A DNA stretch of 58,898 nucleotides from positions 52,666-111,563 of the forward strand of contig JH153629.1 in assembly GCA_000226015.1 (NCBI GenBank), read 5' to 3'. This stretch comes from Mnemiopsis leidyi. Its lineage: Eukaryota > Ctenophora > Tentaculata > Lobata > Bolinopsidae. Of the stretch, positions 13,681-26,059 are shown piece by piece. The notes below the pieces were generated by a model. The model had not been told where the DNA came from. It made no database searches and saw only the letters and a program-made list of their open reading frames with translations. The translations under genes and the position numbers were made by a program. The stretch's first letter is position 1; every line of letters starts with the position of its first letter.

Positions 13681-13798
13681 CCTTGCAAACAGCACCGATA
13701 TGGCTTGTAGCCCTTCAGCTAGGGTCTGTGGCGGGCTTTGGAAGCTATTCGACTCTTTTATCAGTAACGAACGAGCTGTCGTCTAATCTGAACATCCA

Positions 13799-14207
13799 GC
13801 GAGAACCTTCAGAAAGATTAAAGGATCAGGAGCGAGAGCAGGTCCTGGAGCAGATCCATGAGCTTAACCAGGGGAAGGAGGAAGTGTGGGAGGAGGGGGA
13901 GGGGAGGAGGAAGTGGGGGAGGAGGAGGAGGGGGAGGAGGAAGTGGGGAGGAGGAGGAGGGGAGGAGGAAGTGAAGAGGTGGTAGGAGGNNNNNNNNNNN
14001 AGAGGGGGAGGAGGAAGTGAAGAGGTGGTGGAGGTGAAGGGGGAGAATAAAGAAGAAATGACGGATGCCAGAACGATTAACACTTACGACAGAGGTAGCC
14101 TGATAGAAACAAACAGCTCGGAGAGAGAGATCCAGCAAGTCCTTGTTCCCAGAAGGTACAAGGCTCACACTGCCTCTCACGAAATCATTCTACTAACAGA
14201 ATTTTAA
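13799..14207 (+). other. Uncertain coding candidate interrupted by a GGA-repeat assembly gap
   Basis: After a possible acceptor at 13798 the plus strand reads a charged, coiled-coil-like segment (REPSERLKDQEREQVLEQI). It then enters a ggagga-rich repeat with 11 N at 13990-14000. Beyond the gap another frame runs to a stop at 14205-14207 (KEEMTDARTINTYDRGSL and onward). Because the gap length is arbitrary, the two parts could belong to one exon. I recognise no family, and a chance open frame in purine-rich DNA is equally possible. Confidence 0.25.
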
Positions 14208-14808
14208 GTATTGTTAGAGGTGTAGAAGACTGAGTCTCTCACAGCGATGATGTATGCTGGTGGGCCCCATCAGTTTACCTGTTAGGTACTCTCTATTCCG
14301 TTGGTGCGGTCTGGACCCTAGTTAGGGATGAAGGTGGTGCTCATTACGCCCCCACACTAGATGATATCACAGTGTTCCTAAAATATCAAATCCTACAGCA
14401 AGACTAACGACGGCGATAACGAGGCAAGACAATGACTTAGCCGCATATTGGGCATATCTTTCTAGAAATTACCACGTAAAAGTCCCAGCTCAACTCTATG
14501 TCCTATACCGTTCTGAGCCGTCTACTCCTGTCCTTTTCAACTGTCTGCCTCTTCCCAACTCATTCAGTCTCTCTGTCTTTTTATCCCGACTTGTGACGTC
14601 ACAGTCAATCGTATCTTACTCAATGATGAAAGAAGTCGATCAGGACACACTGAACTGGATAATTGAAAAGTCGGTATACGCAGTGCCAGGTTCCTCGGAC
14701 AGACCGTCAGGAAGAGAGCTGGAGCCCCTCCTCCACTAGGTCAGATAGAGAGAGCTAGAGCCCCACTACCAATAGGTCAGAGAGAAATAGAGCTTCGCAA
14801 CCACTAGT

Positions 14809-15060
14809 TCAGAGACAGCCCATCCTGAACAGAGCTCCTGGAATGTCGAGCATTTCCTCCAGCTCCATCATCACGACAAGCCAAGTTGAGTGCGGATTAC
14901 GGAATGTTGTGTAACCCGAACCAGGGACTACGGCCCGGGCTACAAAAAAGAAACAATCAGGGGAGACAGTGGTGGGTAATGGAGCACCCATAGAGGTGCT
15001 GCAGTACCGCGTGTTACCCCCGGAGGAGGCAGCTTTATTTATATCAAACTGTCGGTAAAG
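14809..15060 (-). pseudogene. Caspase p10-like fragment (weak)
   Basis: A minus-strand frame of about 83 codons contains SPDCFFFVARAVVPG, then GYTTFRNPHSTWLVVM and ELEEML. The order D-x-F/L-x3-A-x2-(V/T)-P-G-Y-x-S/T-x-R-N-P-x2-S-W resembles the start of the caspase small subunit, including the Arg-Asn of the substrate pocket. It has a two-residue insertion after PG and stops about 16 residues after the Trp, well short of a full p10. I found no p20 exon with the SHG or QACxG motifs on this strand nearby. It may be a decayed copy, an exon of a divergent gene, or chance. Confidence 0.3.
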
Positions 15061-17400
15061 CTACCCTGCTTCCTGACAGAACAATTCAGCTTGGTCAAAC
15101 TGTCGCTCTCCACGACCATCACGTTTAGCTCCACAGATCCCCCGATGTAGACTACACTACTGTGGCACATGTGACCAGATGTGTCGGTGTAAGTGCCGGT
15201 GATCTGACTGGAGGGTTAGAAGGGTTCCTCTCCAACTATGCAGATAATATCCGGATATGGGCGACATCTGGTGACCAGGACAATCTCATCTCCCGCCATT
15301 TTAGCTTCTTGCAAACTAAATCTCCTGACATGCACTATGTGTTTAAAACACGGTGAATTCATAATGGTCCCCTGCAAAAGCCTCACAAACTAGGAAAACT
15401 AACAAAGATATACGATTGTCGCCAAGAAAACAAACTGCGCGCCTATTTTCCGAGCTACAAATTAAAAATACAAACTAAATTAATTTCTTAGTTTGCAGTT
15501 CAGCAGAAGAGGGGACGTTTTCAAATCAAGGAAAATATCAAACTCCCGCAGAAGTCCTCGCTAGGCTACAACGCGTGGTAACAACATTTACTACGCCAAC
15601 AGCGTTCTCTTACGTGTTTTTCTCTACGGAGAAGAATTGCTTGCGGTCACCTGAAATCGCTATCCAATCACAAGGCTCTTCAGAAATCATAAGCCAATCA
15701 CAAGGCTCGCCAGGACTCAGCAGCCAACCACAGGGCTCGAGAGGAGTTCACAGCCAATCACAGGGCTCGCCAGGAGTCAGCAGCCAATCACAGGGCTCGC
15801 CAAGATTAAGCAGCCTATAAACGGTTACATTGCTGTCACATGACTAGTTTAAGATAGTATCAGAAGCCAACTAACATGTGAACGGAAGTGTTGTTTAAGT
15901 TAACATCTACTTTTCAACGAGGTAGACGCAGAAAAGACAGAGAAAACCATTGAATTGTGCGCCACAATTACAATTTTACTCCCCTTCTACGGTGTTTTTT
16001 AATCGTTTTATCTGATTCCGCCCTTACATCTCTACCTTTTACACATGACCTTACGTTAAACTTAAAGGATTTTAACTGCGTTAAAAAGAATGTGGAAGAA
16101 GATAAAGTATTGATAGAGCGATGGCACGCGCCAACACATAATCTAATAGGAGCAAAATGAGAGCGGCAGCATGCACCCCAAATTCTGTTATTTTCAAGTC
16201 CAGCTGCTGTCAATATGAGTTAGGAGTCACGTGACACATTCCACTTATTGCGTTTTCAGCTGTGCCAATTGGATATTACGGCTGGACTTATCACCTTTCC
16301 TAACACAGTATTTTTCGTCTCGGAGTGAGGGGTTAGAGAATCTTTGTACTTTGAAATCGAGACGAAAGTAAAACCGGTACTCGCTTATCTCTAGATCTCT
16401 CGATAAGAGTTCCAGTGAGTGCCTGAATACTTTCGAATATTGAACTGATAGGATGTAAATAATCACAACGGTAAACGGGTTATTGTATCTGGACCTCGTC
16501 TGGAAATATATAAGATATTTTATCATCAGAGACAAACTGTAATTTAAGTTGATTAACTGCTGCGCGTCTGTATCCTCGACCTCTACAGCCTCCCATCCAA
16601 CCTCTGCCTACTGGTCTCTAGGGAGATGTAGCAGTGCTATAACGTCTAAGAAAAGACAAGTGCTGCTATAATTACAGCAGCTATAGTTAGAGAGTACCGT
16701 TAAACTAGGTTAAACAAGGTGCTGTGAGAAGTGTCACTGTGAAGACTCGCAGAGACAGACAATAGGGTGATCTAATATACTGGTGGGGAACTTCCACTGT
16801 CAAAACTTCCTAGGGTATCCTCGCTCTCGAAGCAGCATACCGTCCGGATTTTCGGTACTCATTGAGATAGATTGAAGAATAAAGAATAAAGCTCGTCTTA
16901 GTTTTTAGATTTAAAGGTTTTCAAATAATATTAGCTGTAAAATGCGAAACTTGGCTATCCATGTGCAGAACAATGCATCTTGAGATTTAAGAACTATATA
17001 TTTTATTTTACGATGGCTCCAAGAAGGCAGGGTGATATCGTAGGTCAAAAATCATTTTTACCGGCAAAAAGTTATTTATATCGGCTAAAAGGTACATTCT
17101 ATTTATAAAAGCTATTAGAATTGTCCTCGCGATATTTTCGTAATAAAAACGAACTTCGATCTAATATTTTCTTGGTTTTCTTAAGTGGAAAGCGTCCTCC
17201 TCTCTCTCCTACCGCAGCTAAATTTGTTGATTCTGATGAAAAATTGTCTAACGAGGCGCCTCGATTTCTAGGCGTCTTGCTCTAGGCCTCCATGCCCAAA
17301 GCGAGCAATTGTGCAGCGAGTAATGTTATCGTAACTGCAATATAAAAATAGTAATAAGCAAATTGACAAAATTATCAGCGTTAATCTCGTCGGATCCTAT
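15061..17400. other. Intergenic, with a CCAAT-box repeat
   Basis: Apart from the 30-bp CCAAT repeat listed separately, I see no gene I can name. A short spliceable minus-strand frame at about 15060-15165 could be an exon of the caspase-like candidate. Missing 5' exons of the anoctamin gene may also lie here, but I did not find them. Confidence 0.45.
15657..15811. repeat. 30-bp tandem repeat carrying CCAAT boxes
   Basis: Five units spaced about 30 bases apart, each with a CCAATCA core (agccaatcacagggctcgcc in the best copies; one copy reads CCAACCA). AGCCAATCA matches the NF-Y consensus. It could be a regulatory cluster or simply a minisatellite. Confidence 0.75.
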
Positions 17401-17402
17401 GT

Positions 17403-17600
17403 CAGCGATCTGCAAGTTAGCGGTATCGTGCCCCCAACTAACTCCCCTTATCTGCAGGTTAGCGGTATCGTGCCCCCAACTAACTCTCCCTTTTTGCAAG
17501 TTAGCGGTATCATGCCCCAACTATCTCTCCCTTATCTGCAGGTTAGCGGTATCGTGCCCCCAACTAACTCTCCCTTATCTGCAGGTTAGCGGTATCCTGT
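17403..17600. repeat. 43-bp minisatellite beside the first anoctamin exon
   Basis: About five copies of a unit containing gcaggttagcggtatcgtgc and cccaactaactctccc. It stops about 25 bases before the anoctamin exon at 17626. Confidence 0.93.
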
Positions 17601-17625
17601 TACGAACCCCACACACTGCCCCAAG

Positions 17626-20600
17626 TGAACCACGTGTCAAGATTGGAATACAACGTCTCCTAGATACAGATGTCTACATCAGCGCGTTCCCCCTTCATGA
17701 TAGGTACTGTACGCTTTGTTATTGAACCTCTTATCATTTTAATGCGATTTCTCGACTCCCACTCTATTAGTCCTAGGTGAAATACTTTAAAAAGAAAATA
17801 TCTTTAAAAATTTTGAAGATATCTTTTTTGGATAAGGTCAAGTCACGATGAAGCAGGAATCGGGGTTCCAGAATTAGGAGCTGGCTACATCTTTACTCGA
17901 AACACTTCCCTTATAAGATATTACAAGATAGTAGGAAATTCATGCACATTTGACTATTCACTATGATCGAATTTGAAAGTTTTTAGATTTTAAATAAAGT
18001 GATCTGGTGGTGGAGTTTCTTTTAAATTTAATCAAAATTTGAAGTTTGACAAACCGACGGCTCTCAATTTTACAGTATTTTAGTGGGCAAGAAAATAACA
18101 TCAGGTTTACCAAATATCCGGTATCAAAAAACGCAAAATATGTCGCCAAATTATCTTTCAAAATGAACGTTGCAAGGAGTGTTGAAATTGAGCAAAAAAT
18201 AACTGTTGTTATTATTTCTCCTTATTCACTATGCCGGCTTTCTTCGGTGTAATCCGAAATAGGGTACGTGTTATTCTTATACACATGTCGTTCCTGTTCA
18301 CAACATACGTAGAACGAACAGGATCAGTCTCTGAAGTCGAATGCCGACAATCACTTAGTGCCTTCGTTCTAATTACGTGAATATCACCGGAAAACGGGTG
18401 GCCGTATCGTCAGCAATAATATCTCAAATATTTTGACCTCATAAGGCCCGAAAAAACTGAGCGAGGAATTTATATCACCATTGCACCGTCTATAATTGGG
18501 CGTTTTCAGTTTGGGATTCTCGTAGTCGCAATTAGGTAATTAAGAAAGTGTTTTCCCCCGAGTCAGTAAACGTCAGAAAGAGAGAGAGAGATAGTGGGTG
18601 CAGGAGAAGTAGACCTCCCCGGCGACAGATAACAATTGTATCCTCTCTCTACCCTGCTCTGAACGTTTAGTTAGAAAGTTCCAAACGTCAAACTGCTATA
18701 TAAGTCTCGATAGGAGTTCAGTCTATTTAAATTTTCGGATTTTAACACGCCCCTGAAGAGACAATTAGCAGCTATTTACGGACTGATTATCTGGTGATTA
18801 ACGGCAAACTGTTGCAGTTCCCTAGTTGACCCCGATGGAGAGACCCCCCCCAGAGCCGGGCTCAGAAAGCGACCGCCAGAAACTGTACAGAGGCTGGGGC
18901 AGGTTCACCATGTGGAAGAACGCTCAACCCCTCGACCACATCAGGTAAGAGATGTGAAGCCGCTAGTCCTAACTCGGCACCCTTAAATTACTTTCCGGTT
19001 AGTAGAGAAAAATGTTTCTTGACCATTGACCCGACACCCTGACTTTGGCAAAATGTTCAAATTGTCAAAAAATTGGGGTCAACCAGGGTAAAATAGACTC
19101 TGTGAAAGCAAACAAAGTGTGCCTACATAATTTAACATTGCCCTAGAATTACACGTGCTCGGGCAGTTTCGCGAAGTCTGTTTAAAACGATCGGATGCCA
19201 GAGTTCTTGTCATTGGCCGTCACTCCTCGCATACTCACAGCTAACTTTTTTCTCTAAAACTCAAGCCCAACCTGACACGCAGCTGACCAATTGTTCTCTT
19301 TTCAGACGGTACTTCGGAGAGAAGGTCAGTCTCTACTTCTGCTGGCTCGGTTTCTACACCACCTGGTTAATAGTCCCAAGCGTGGTTGGAATTGTCTGTT
19401 TCCTGTACGGGATTGCTACATTCAATCAGAACGAGATAGCGTAAGTCTTGTTTCAAGGGGTTCTTCATAGAATTATCTGACGTTATCGATTTCTAATTAA
19501 CGTCGAATTTACGTAATAGTTGGTCAACTATCTATCTTAGCAAGACTATTGGTCTGAGGGAATTCCAATAGTTCATAGGTTCTTTCTAAACTTCCAGTTG
19601 GGATCCTTAAGTTTTCTAAATATCTTTGAGACTTTTGAGCCGATTTATACTAAGTTGAGTTGTTTTTAATTTTTTATTCGGAACTTTTTTGAATTCCCCT
19701 AACTTATAGAATTAGGATTTAGCTTCTCAAATTAATTCTTATCAGCCTCAGCACATTTGAAATCGACAAAACAAGTCCAATAATTAAACTTGTCCTATCA
19801 TATCAGATTTTACGATCTAGATATTCTATTTCCACATTGCAATTCCACGTTCCACTAAACAATAAAACGAGGGAGGGAGGGTAAAACATTCACGTCACAC
19901 TCCACTATTTACCAAGTAGAACAGTTACTTGCCATATCATTTGTAGCCACCGCCCTTTATCTTTAGTGCGAAGTTCCCATTTTACTTTTACGAAGATATC
20001 TCAATTATGCGAGTCTATTCCGTCTATTCCTTAAAAATACCTGTTCTTAAGAACTTGCCCCCTCAATTCGTGGAATCCCATATTTCAAGAAAGTGTCGTT
20101 TCAGAGACGGCATCTGCAGCAACAGAGAGGATTTCCTGATGTGTCCGCGATGTGACAGTTGCCACTTTGAGATCCTGGACTGTAACGGAGTGAAAGTGTC
20201 CCACTTGTTTGACAACAACTTTACTGTTGCCTTCTCGGTCTTCATGTCCATCTGGGGTAAGATTCACTTGAAACTTCTACTGGTCAGAAAAAGAATAGAG
20301 TTTGGAAATTTTTTGAATAACTACTACACTGCAGTGTATTACACTTGTTTGAACTAAATAACCACTTTAAAAACTATGAAATTTATAAAATTTTGTTTCA
20401 GCTCGTTTATTTCTGGAATTTTGGAAAAGAGAGCAGTCAAGCAAAGCGTTTGAGTGGGACACTCTAGGGTTTGAAGGCCAAGACGAGCCTCCAAGGCCCC
20501 AGTACGAACAGAAAGCAACAGCTACTGAAGTAAACCCTGTCACCATGAAAACAGAGCCAAGTATTCCCAACACTGCGAGATATCCACGTTTAGCGTCAGC

Positions 20601-23600
20601 GTTCATGGTCTCTCTCTTTATGGTGAGTGGGATAAATCTTAAGTTTACCATACATTGTACAAAGCACATTGTAAACTGTACATGGTACAATTGAATTGAA
20701 CAACTTTTGGTTTGGTTGGAGAGACGAAAACAAAATGTTAACATGACTTGGTTCTTGAATTCTTCAATTTATATATAATCTTTAGAGATTAGAGAACCTC
20801 AAATTATTTGTATAATAGTAGTGTTGAAAGTAATTAAATTGAAATTGTATACTCAACAATGTACATTGTACTGTATACATTATGCGTCTACATAATACAT
20901 AGTACACCCGCTACTCCGAAACTACTGTACACCTCAAATAAAGACAATTCTGACATCTCCATCTCTCAGATATCACTAGTTATAGCAGCAGTACTGGGTG
21001 TTATAGTCTACAGACTAGCAATACGAGGAATAATCGCCAAGACGACACTCTCAGACAACATCACGGTGTCCAGCATGATAGTGAGCGGTGCTGGTGCTCT
21101 CGCTAACTTCGTCTTTATACTTATCATGTCCACAGTCTACTATAAACTCGCTCATTTCCTCACTGATTGGGGTTAGTTTTCTTTGTTTAACTTTTCTCAA
21201 AGTTCTGTGAAGAGATTAGTTTGCTGCTTATTCTCAACTTAAAACTGTCACGTGAGAGCCCCTTGAAAGTCAAACTCTTACATCCCAACTCCCAGAGATG
21301 CACCGGACACAGACTGAGTACGAGGACGCTCTCTCCTTCAAGATGTACATGTTCCAGTTTGTCAACTTCTACAGCTCCATCTTCTACATCGCCTTCGTTC
21401 AGGGACGGTTCAACGGTTCTCCGCCTAACTACAACCGGCTGTTGGGATATCGCCAAGAGGAGGTCACTTTCTTAAATTTGCCGTTTTTTAATGTGTTGTT
21501 GTGTTACAAAACTTTTCTACTTTAGTAAACGTAAAAATTGTTTGTAACCAACAAATGAAAAACACACACTAAGCCAGTCCCAGCTCAGACACCTGAATAT
21601 ACGTCCTCGATACGTAAGTAGTGCATTGCAATCTGAAAAGTAACAAATGAGAAACAAGATTTTTCATGTCAGGTAATTTATAATTTCAACAAATGGTATT
21701 ATTGGGCGTAAAAATATCAAAATTTTGAGGATAATATTGCACGATTTGTCTGCTAATATAGCTTACAATCAGTATGAACTTTGATACGGAGGCATGTGTC
21801 TACATAAGAATTTTAGACTCCCTAAAATTGGGGTTTCTAGAGCTGGATGAACTTTTCGTCTTCGCCGTTCTACGTTACTGTGCCCTGTGATACAGGACGT
21901 AAGAATACTCAGTATACCGGTAAACTTGGTAGTGATCTCAAAACTAATAGAAGTGTTTGGAAAACAGGAGTCATGTGAACACAGTCTAAACAAGTTGGAT
22001 AAAATATAACTACCTCGGTTGGAGAGAAGTAGAGACCTGATGGAGCTGACGACAAAGCGCCTAAAGCTGAGAACAATAAGGCAGTAGATGTAGAAGTTAC
22101 TGATATTGTTAAGAGTGAAGTGTAAACCCTCCCTCCACACTCTTTCTCAGCAAGACATTGTCGGTAACACTGGGATGTTATCTTACTTTTATCATGTACA
22201 AGACTTAGGGCAGGCCGGATATGAAGTACAAACTAGCGCTGTAAGAATGGTGGTTGTTATCCCCTGCCATTTAAGAGACATTCGCCCAATTTTAGCAACC
22301 TTGTACGCTCTGAAGACAAGGAGGCTGGAGGATTGTCGTTGTAATGACTACAATGTTCAGTATCATCAGGAAGATGTGATAAAATGTTCCGTTAGGTCTT
22401 TTCAATTCGTTGTCATGCCTCAGTTTGTGCTCATGGCCATCTGACGACTTCTAATTTTTCCGACCACTTTATGTTTTTCCGACCACTTTATGTTTTTTGT
22501 ATCTGTCAGCAGCTAGACTCTAGAGTTATCCCAGTTCGATTAACACATTACCAATGTGTATTCTTTGATCTGAAAGATGATTAGAATTAACTCATATCTC
22601 AAGGTCTCGGCCAAAACTTCTAATTATTAAAGTATAGATTATTGAATATTGTTGAACTATGTTAATCATTTTCATAGATTGATTATATATATGTAGTTAG
22701 AAAGTAAGCGAGGTATGCATGTGGTACCCAAATTGGTATTCATGTGGTATCCATCAAGGTAACCAGCCTTAAAGTTGCTTTCCCGAGTTCGCTTGACTAA
22801 TTTGCACAGCATTCGGCTAGGTGGACAGCCGGACCGGGGGCTGCATAGATCAAGGGAATCCTTAGCAGAACGTCATCGGCGCTCAGCCCACGACCTAGTA
22901 GCTGCCAGCTGCCAGTGGCATTCGAACTCGCAATCCTAGGACAACGAACTGGTCCTAATCATCTGCAACAATAAAAATAAATCCTTTTATTTCAGTGCGG
23001 CTCGTACGGTTGCCTGCTGGACTTATGTATCCAACTCTTCGTCATCATGGTCGGCAAGCAGACTATTGGGAACTTTCTAGAACTCGGAGTACCGTGAGTA
23101 AAGATTCTTTTTCTTGAATTGCAAAAATACACTAAATATGCTTTTCTGTATATCTGTCATCTATCATTTCGTGCAGCAAGTTACTGATAGACAAACTGCC
23201 CGTTACAGGAGACTGAAAGTTTGGTTGAAGAGTAAGTCAGGGGATGATGACATGAAGAACTTCCCAAACTGGGACCAGGAGTTCCAACTGGAGCCCTGGC
23301 CGGAAGACGGCCTGTTTGACGAGTATCTCGAAATGGGTAAACGTCCTTTTTAAAATTCGACAGATATTCCTCATAGCCAGATTTTTAGTTGTTATTTTCG
23401 GTTGGGATCAAGTGTTGGGTAGCAACTTTGAGCAATGACCGTGAGGTCCTCTAATAACTCGCTACCCCTCATAATGACTGTCTACAAGCAACTCTGATCA
23501 TTCCTCTAAATCTAACTTCCACAGTTATCCAGTACGGGTTCATCACGATATTTGTTGCGTGTTTCCCGCTAGCTCCAGTTTTTGCTCTGGTTAACAACAT

Positions 23601-25521
23601 CATTGAGATCAGACTAGATGGGAACAAGATACTCTGTTCGACAAGACGTTGTGTCCCTGATCGTGCCGAGGATATAGGTTGGTAACGATAGTATTGGGAA
23701 ATCCATAGTGTGAAATAATGTTGACAGACTGAGCAGGTTAAGCCGAGTAACAGACACCAAGTTGAAGAGTTAAAACGTCGTGTTCCTATCATCTTCTGTA
23801 ACATCTTCTGTAACATCTTCTGTAACATCTTGTATTCTCTTCATCGTAAACAACGGTAAATTTGTATGTAGATTGTAGGTGCTCTGTAAAGCTCTGACCT
23901 TCTGTTCGGAGAAGAAACATGTGTCAAACTGCATAAAACATAGTGCTCAATATTCTAACTTCAGGAATCTGGTACGACATACTGGAGAAAGTCTCTACAC
24001 TTGCAGTCATCTGTAATGTAAGTTCCGATGTTAAGAACAATTCCAAACCGAAAACACAGCATCTCTCCTCATTTCCTGACGACCCTCACTCCGCTCCCTC
24101 GCTGACTCAATCTCCACGTTTCAGGCGTGTATCATAGCCTTCACATCAGAGTTTATCCCCCGACTTGTCTACATGTACACGGTAAACTCCGACCTAACGG
24201 GGTACGCTAACTACACGTTCGGGCGGTGCGACATTTCCCTCCTCAACCTCACCCAGCCTGTATTGGAGTCCCGTGACGCCGTAGGAATGTCCAACTCAAC
24301 TCAGTGCAGGTAAGCTCCGCTCTGTCTCTAACTTGACCAAACTTTAAAGTCTACTGCTATGTATCTGAAGAAAGAGAGCTGTATGATACCTGCCTCACCC
24401 AGGATGCCCCGGAACAACTATATGATGTGGGTCTCCACCCCCTTGGACCAAGCTTGTAGAAACTCCACGTGGGAAGGGTAACTCTATCCGCCCATCCCGG
24501 CTAGCTACTGGTCATGTGGTCTAATGCTTAACTGCTAGGGTGCTAGCTCCCTCCATAGACAGCTCTAAGATGGGATCTATTGCTAGCTGTTATTAGTTGG
24601 GGTTGCTACCATGTTGCCTAGTATGCGGCTGATTTTATGCAAAAATTGACACGCATGTCAAATGTAAGCAGTTTAAAAAGAAATGGGCATTTGTGTTTTG
24701 TATAAGTTGAAGTTCTCTTGACCCAAGCTTTGTTCAGGTTTCCAAGTCCAACCAAACTTTTCAGGTTTCAAAGAGAAACTCAGTGCAAATTCCGAACTAT
24801 TAACACCTAATTGAAATTTCTTAGTCTAACTAAAGCTTTGCCCAGGTTTCGGATGCACTTCAGCACGGATCCAGACAACCCCGCGATCTGGATGCAAGTT
24901 ACTGCAGCAAGATTAGGCTTCATCATCGTGTTCGAACATTTTGTTTTCTTTATCACTGGTCTGGTGGACTTCATGATCCCGGACATACCCGCCCACGTGC
25001 AGACTGCGATAGAGCGGGAGAAGTACCTCGGGAAGGAGGCGTTGAGAGCCCGAGAAGCGAGTCCTCTACCCTCCGAGAAAGACGATAGTCTACCCAAATC
25101 TCAGCTCAGTTCTCTGCCGGAAGAGACAGTTTTAGAACATAAACATATCGGGTCCTACACGGAAGTTCCGCCGGGGTCTGGTGCGAACTCACGTCTCTCA
25201 CACACTCCTGACTCGGACACGTTCCATCAAATTAATAGTCTGCCTTCACACCTGCCCTCGTACGACCCCTCCGAGGTGGCCGCCCCAGCTGCCAGGGCCA
25301 GCTCTGTGACGTCACGGCACGGTCCAAAACAGTCGGCCTTACAAAACCGATCTAGTGTTCAGTCAGACTACCAAAACATGATCACATCAGACAATATTTC
25401 CGCCTTCGTGCCAGACAGCACGGGGCCCGACCTCAACTCGTCTACTCGGAACAGTAAGGAAAATTTTGAACTTTCAGATTTGTCTCGGGGTTCAAAAACC
25501 ACTAGTCACCATATTGTGTAA
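17626..25521 (+). CDS. Anoctamin / TMEM16 family channel or scramblase (5'-incomplete)
   Basis: Exons: 17626-17703 (frame ...[22 protein letters not shown]), then about 18835-18944, 19306-19440, 20105-20256, 20402-20622, 20970-21171, 21296-21462, 22996-23093, 23209-23336, 23525-23677, 23965-24017, 24125-24309, 24846-25521. The last twelve join in phase to 759 codons from an ATG at 18835. The link from 17703 is ambiguous: phase favours an acceptor at 18842, giving HDRPPPEPG, and then the ATG is internal. [18 protein letters not shown] and the following helix are anoctamin TM1. Residues matching the TMEM16A Ca2+ site are present: E in NFLELG, both E in DEYLEM, E and D in NNIIEIRLD. The ~180-residue C-terminal tail is Ser/Pro-rich and low complexity. 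The membrane protein is expected to be Ca2+-activated. Channel versus scramblase activity cannot be decided here. Most of the cytoplasmic N-terminal domain was not found. Confidence 0.9.
22456..22500. repeat. Short direct repeat in an anoctamin intron
   Basis: Two copies of ttccgaccactttatgtttt in tandem. Confidence 0.8.
22790..22985 (-). mobile_element. tRNA-derived SINE in an anoctamin intron
   Basis: On the minus strand the sequence reads an A-box-like tgattaggaccag followed by a B-box-like gagttcgaatgcc at normal tRNA spacing. A GC-richer unrelated tail follows (ggctgagcgccgatgacgtt). The local composition differs from the surrounding intron. It ends about 10 bases before the acceptor of the exon at 22996. 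Confidence 0.55.
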
Positions 25522-25990
25522 ATTTAGTTATAGTTGGCACTTTGAGCCCAATTTAATTTAATCTTGCCATATTTGTTGAAATTGTACAGATGTTCGATAT
25601 CAATATTTGTCAGGAGTGATTTTGATTTTTGTTACGTTGTTCGATAGTTATTAAACTTTGGTGTAAATTTCGTCCCGACAAGGCTGGTTTTTTTGTAGAA
25701 GCGGCTGACGGCAAGACTTCTGATTCTATCATTTTTGACTAACTTATTTGATCGTAGTGCACGACACTATGACTACATGAAAGCGACCTTGAACCTGTTT
25801 GCTGCTATTATTGTGCATTAAGATTAGTTGATTGGTTATGATTGTCTAATGAAGCTGGAAGCATGACTCATGAGCGATAATATTCCATAGTGCATAGATA
25901 TGCAGGCACAATTTAACACATAAGTTTAACTTTAAGTCTCATATGTGATTTTATCAATACATTTAATGGACGGTCGATTGTATTTGTATC
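25522..25990. other. 3' flank of the anoctamin gene
   Basis: AT-rich, with no open frame of note. An attaaa about 130 bases after the stop is a possible polyadenylation signal. Confidence 0.45.
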
Positions 25991-26059
25991 ACTATCATAA
26001 CTTATAGTTATATGTTTTTCAGAATTCATAAACAGACCCAAACGAATGAGTTTCATTCC

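Noticed and set aside
15575-15820. SQGSPG-repeat frame
   Set aside because: Translation of the 30-bp CCAAT tandem repeat, with no supporting context.
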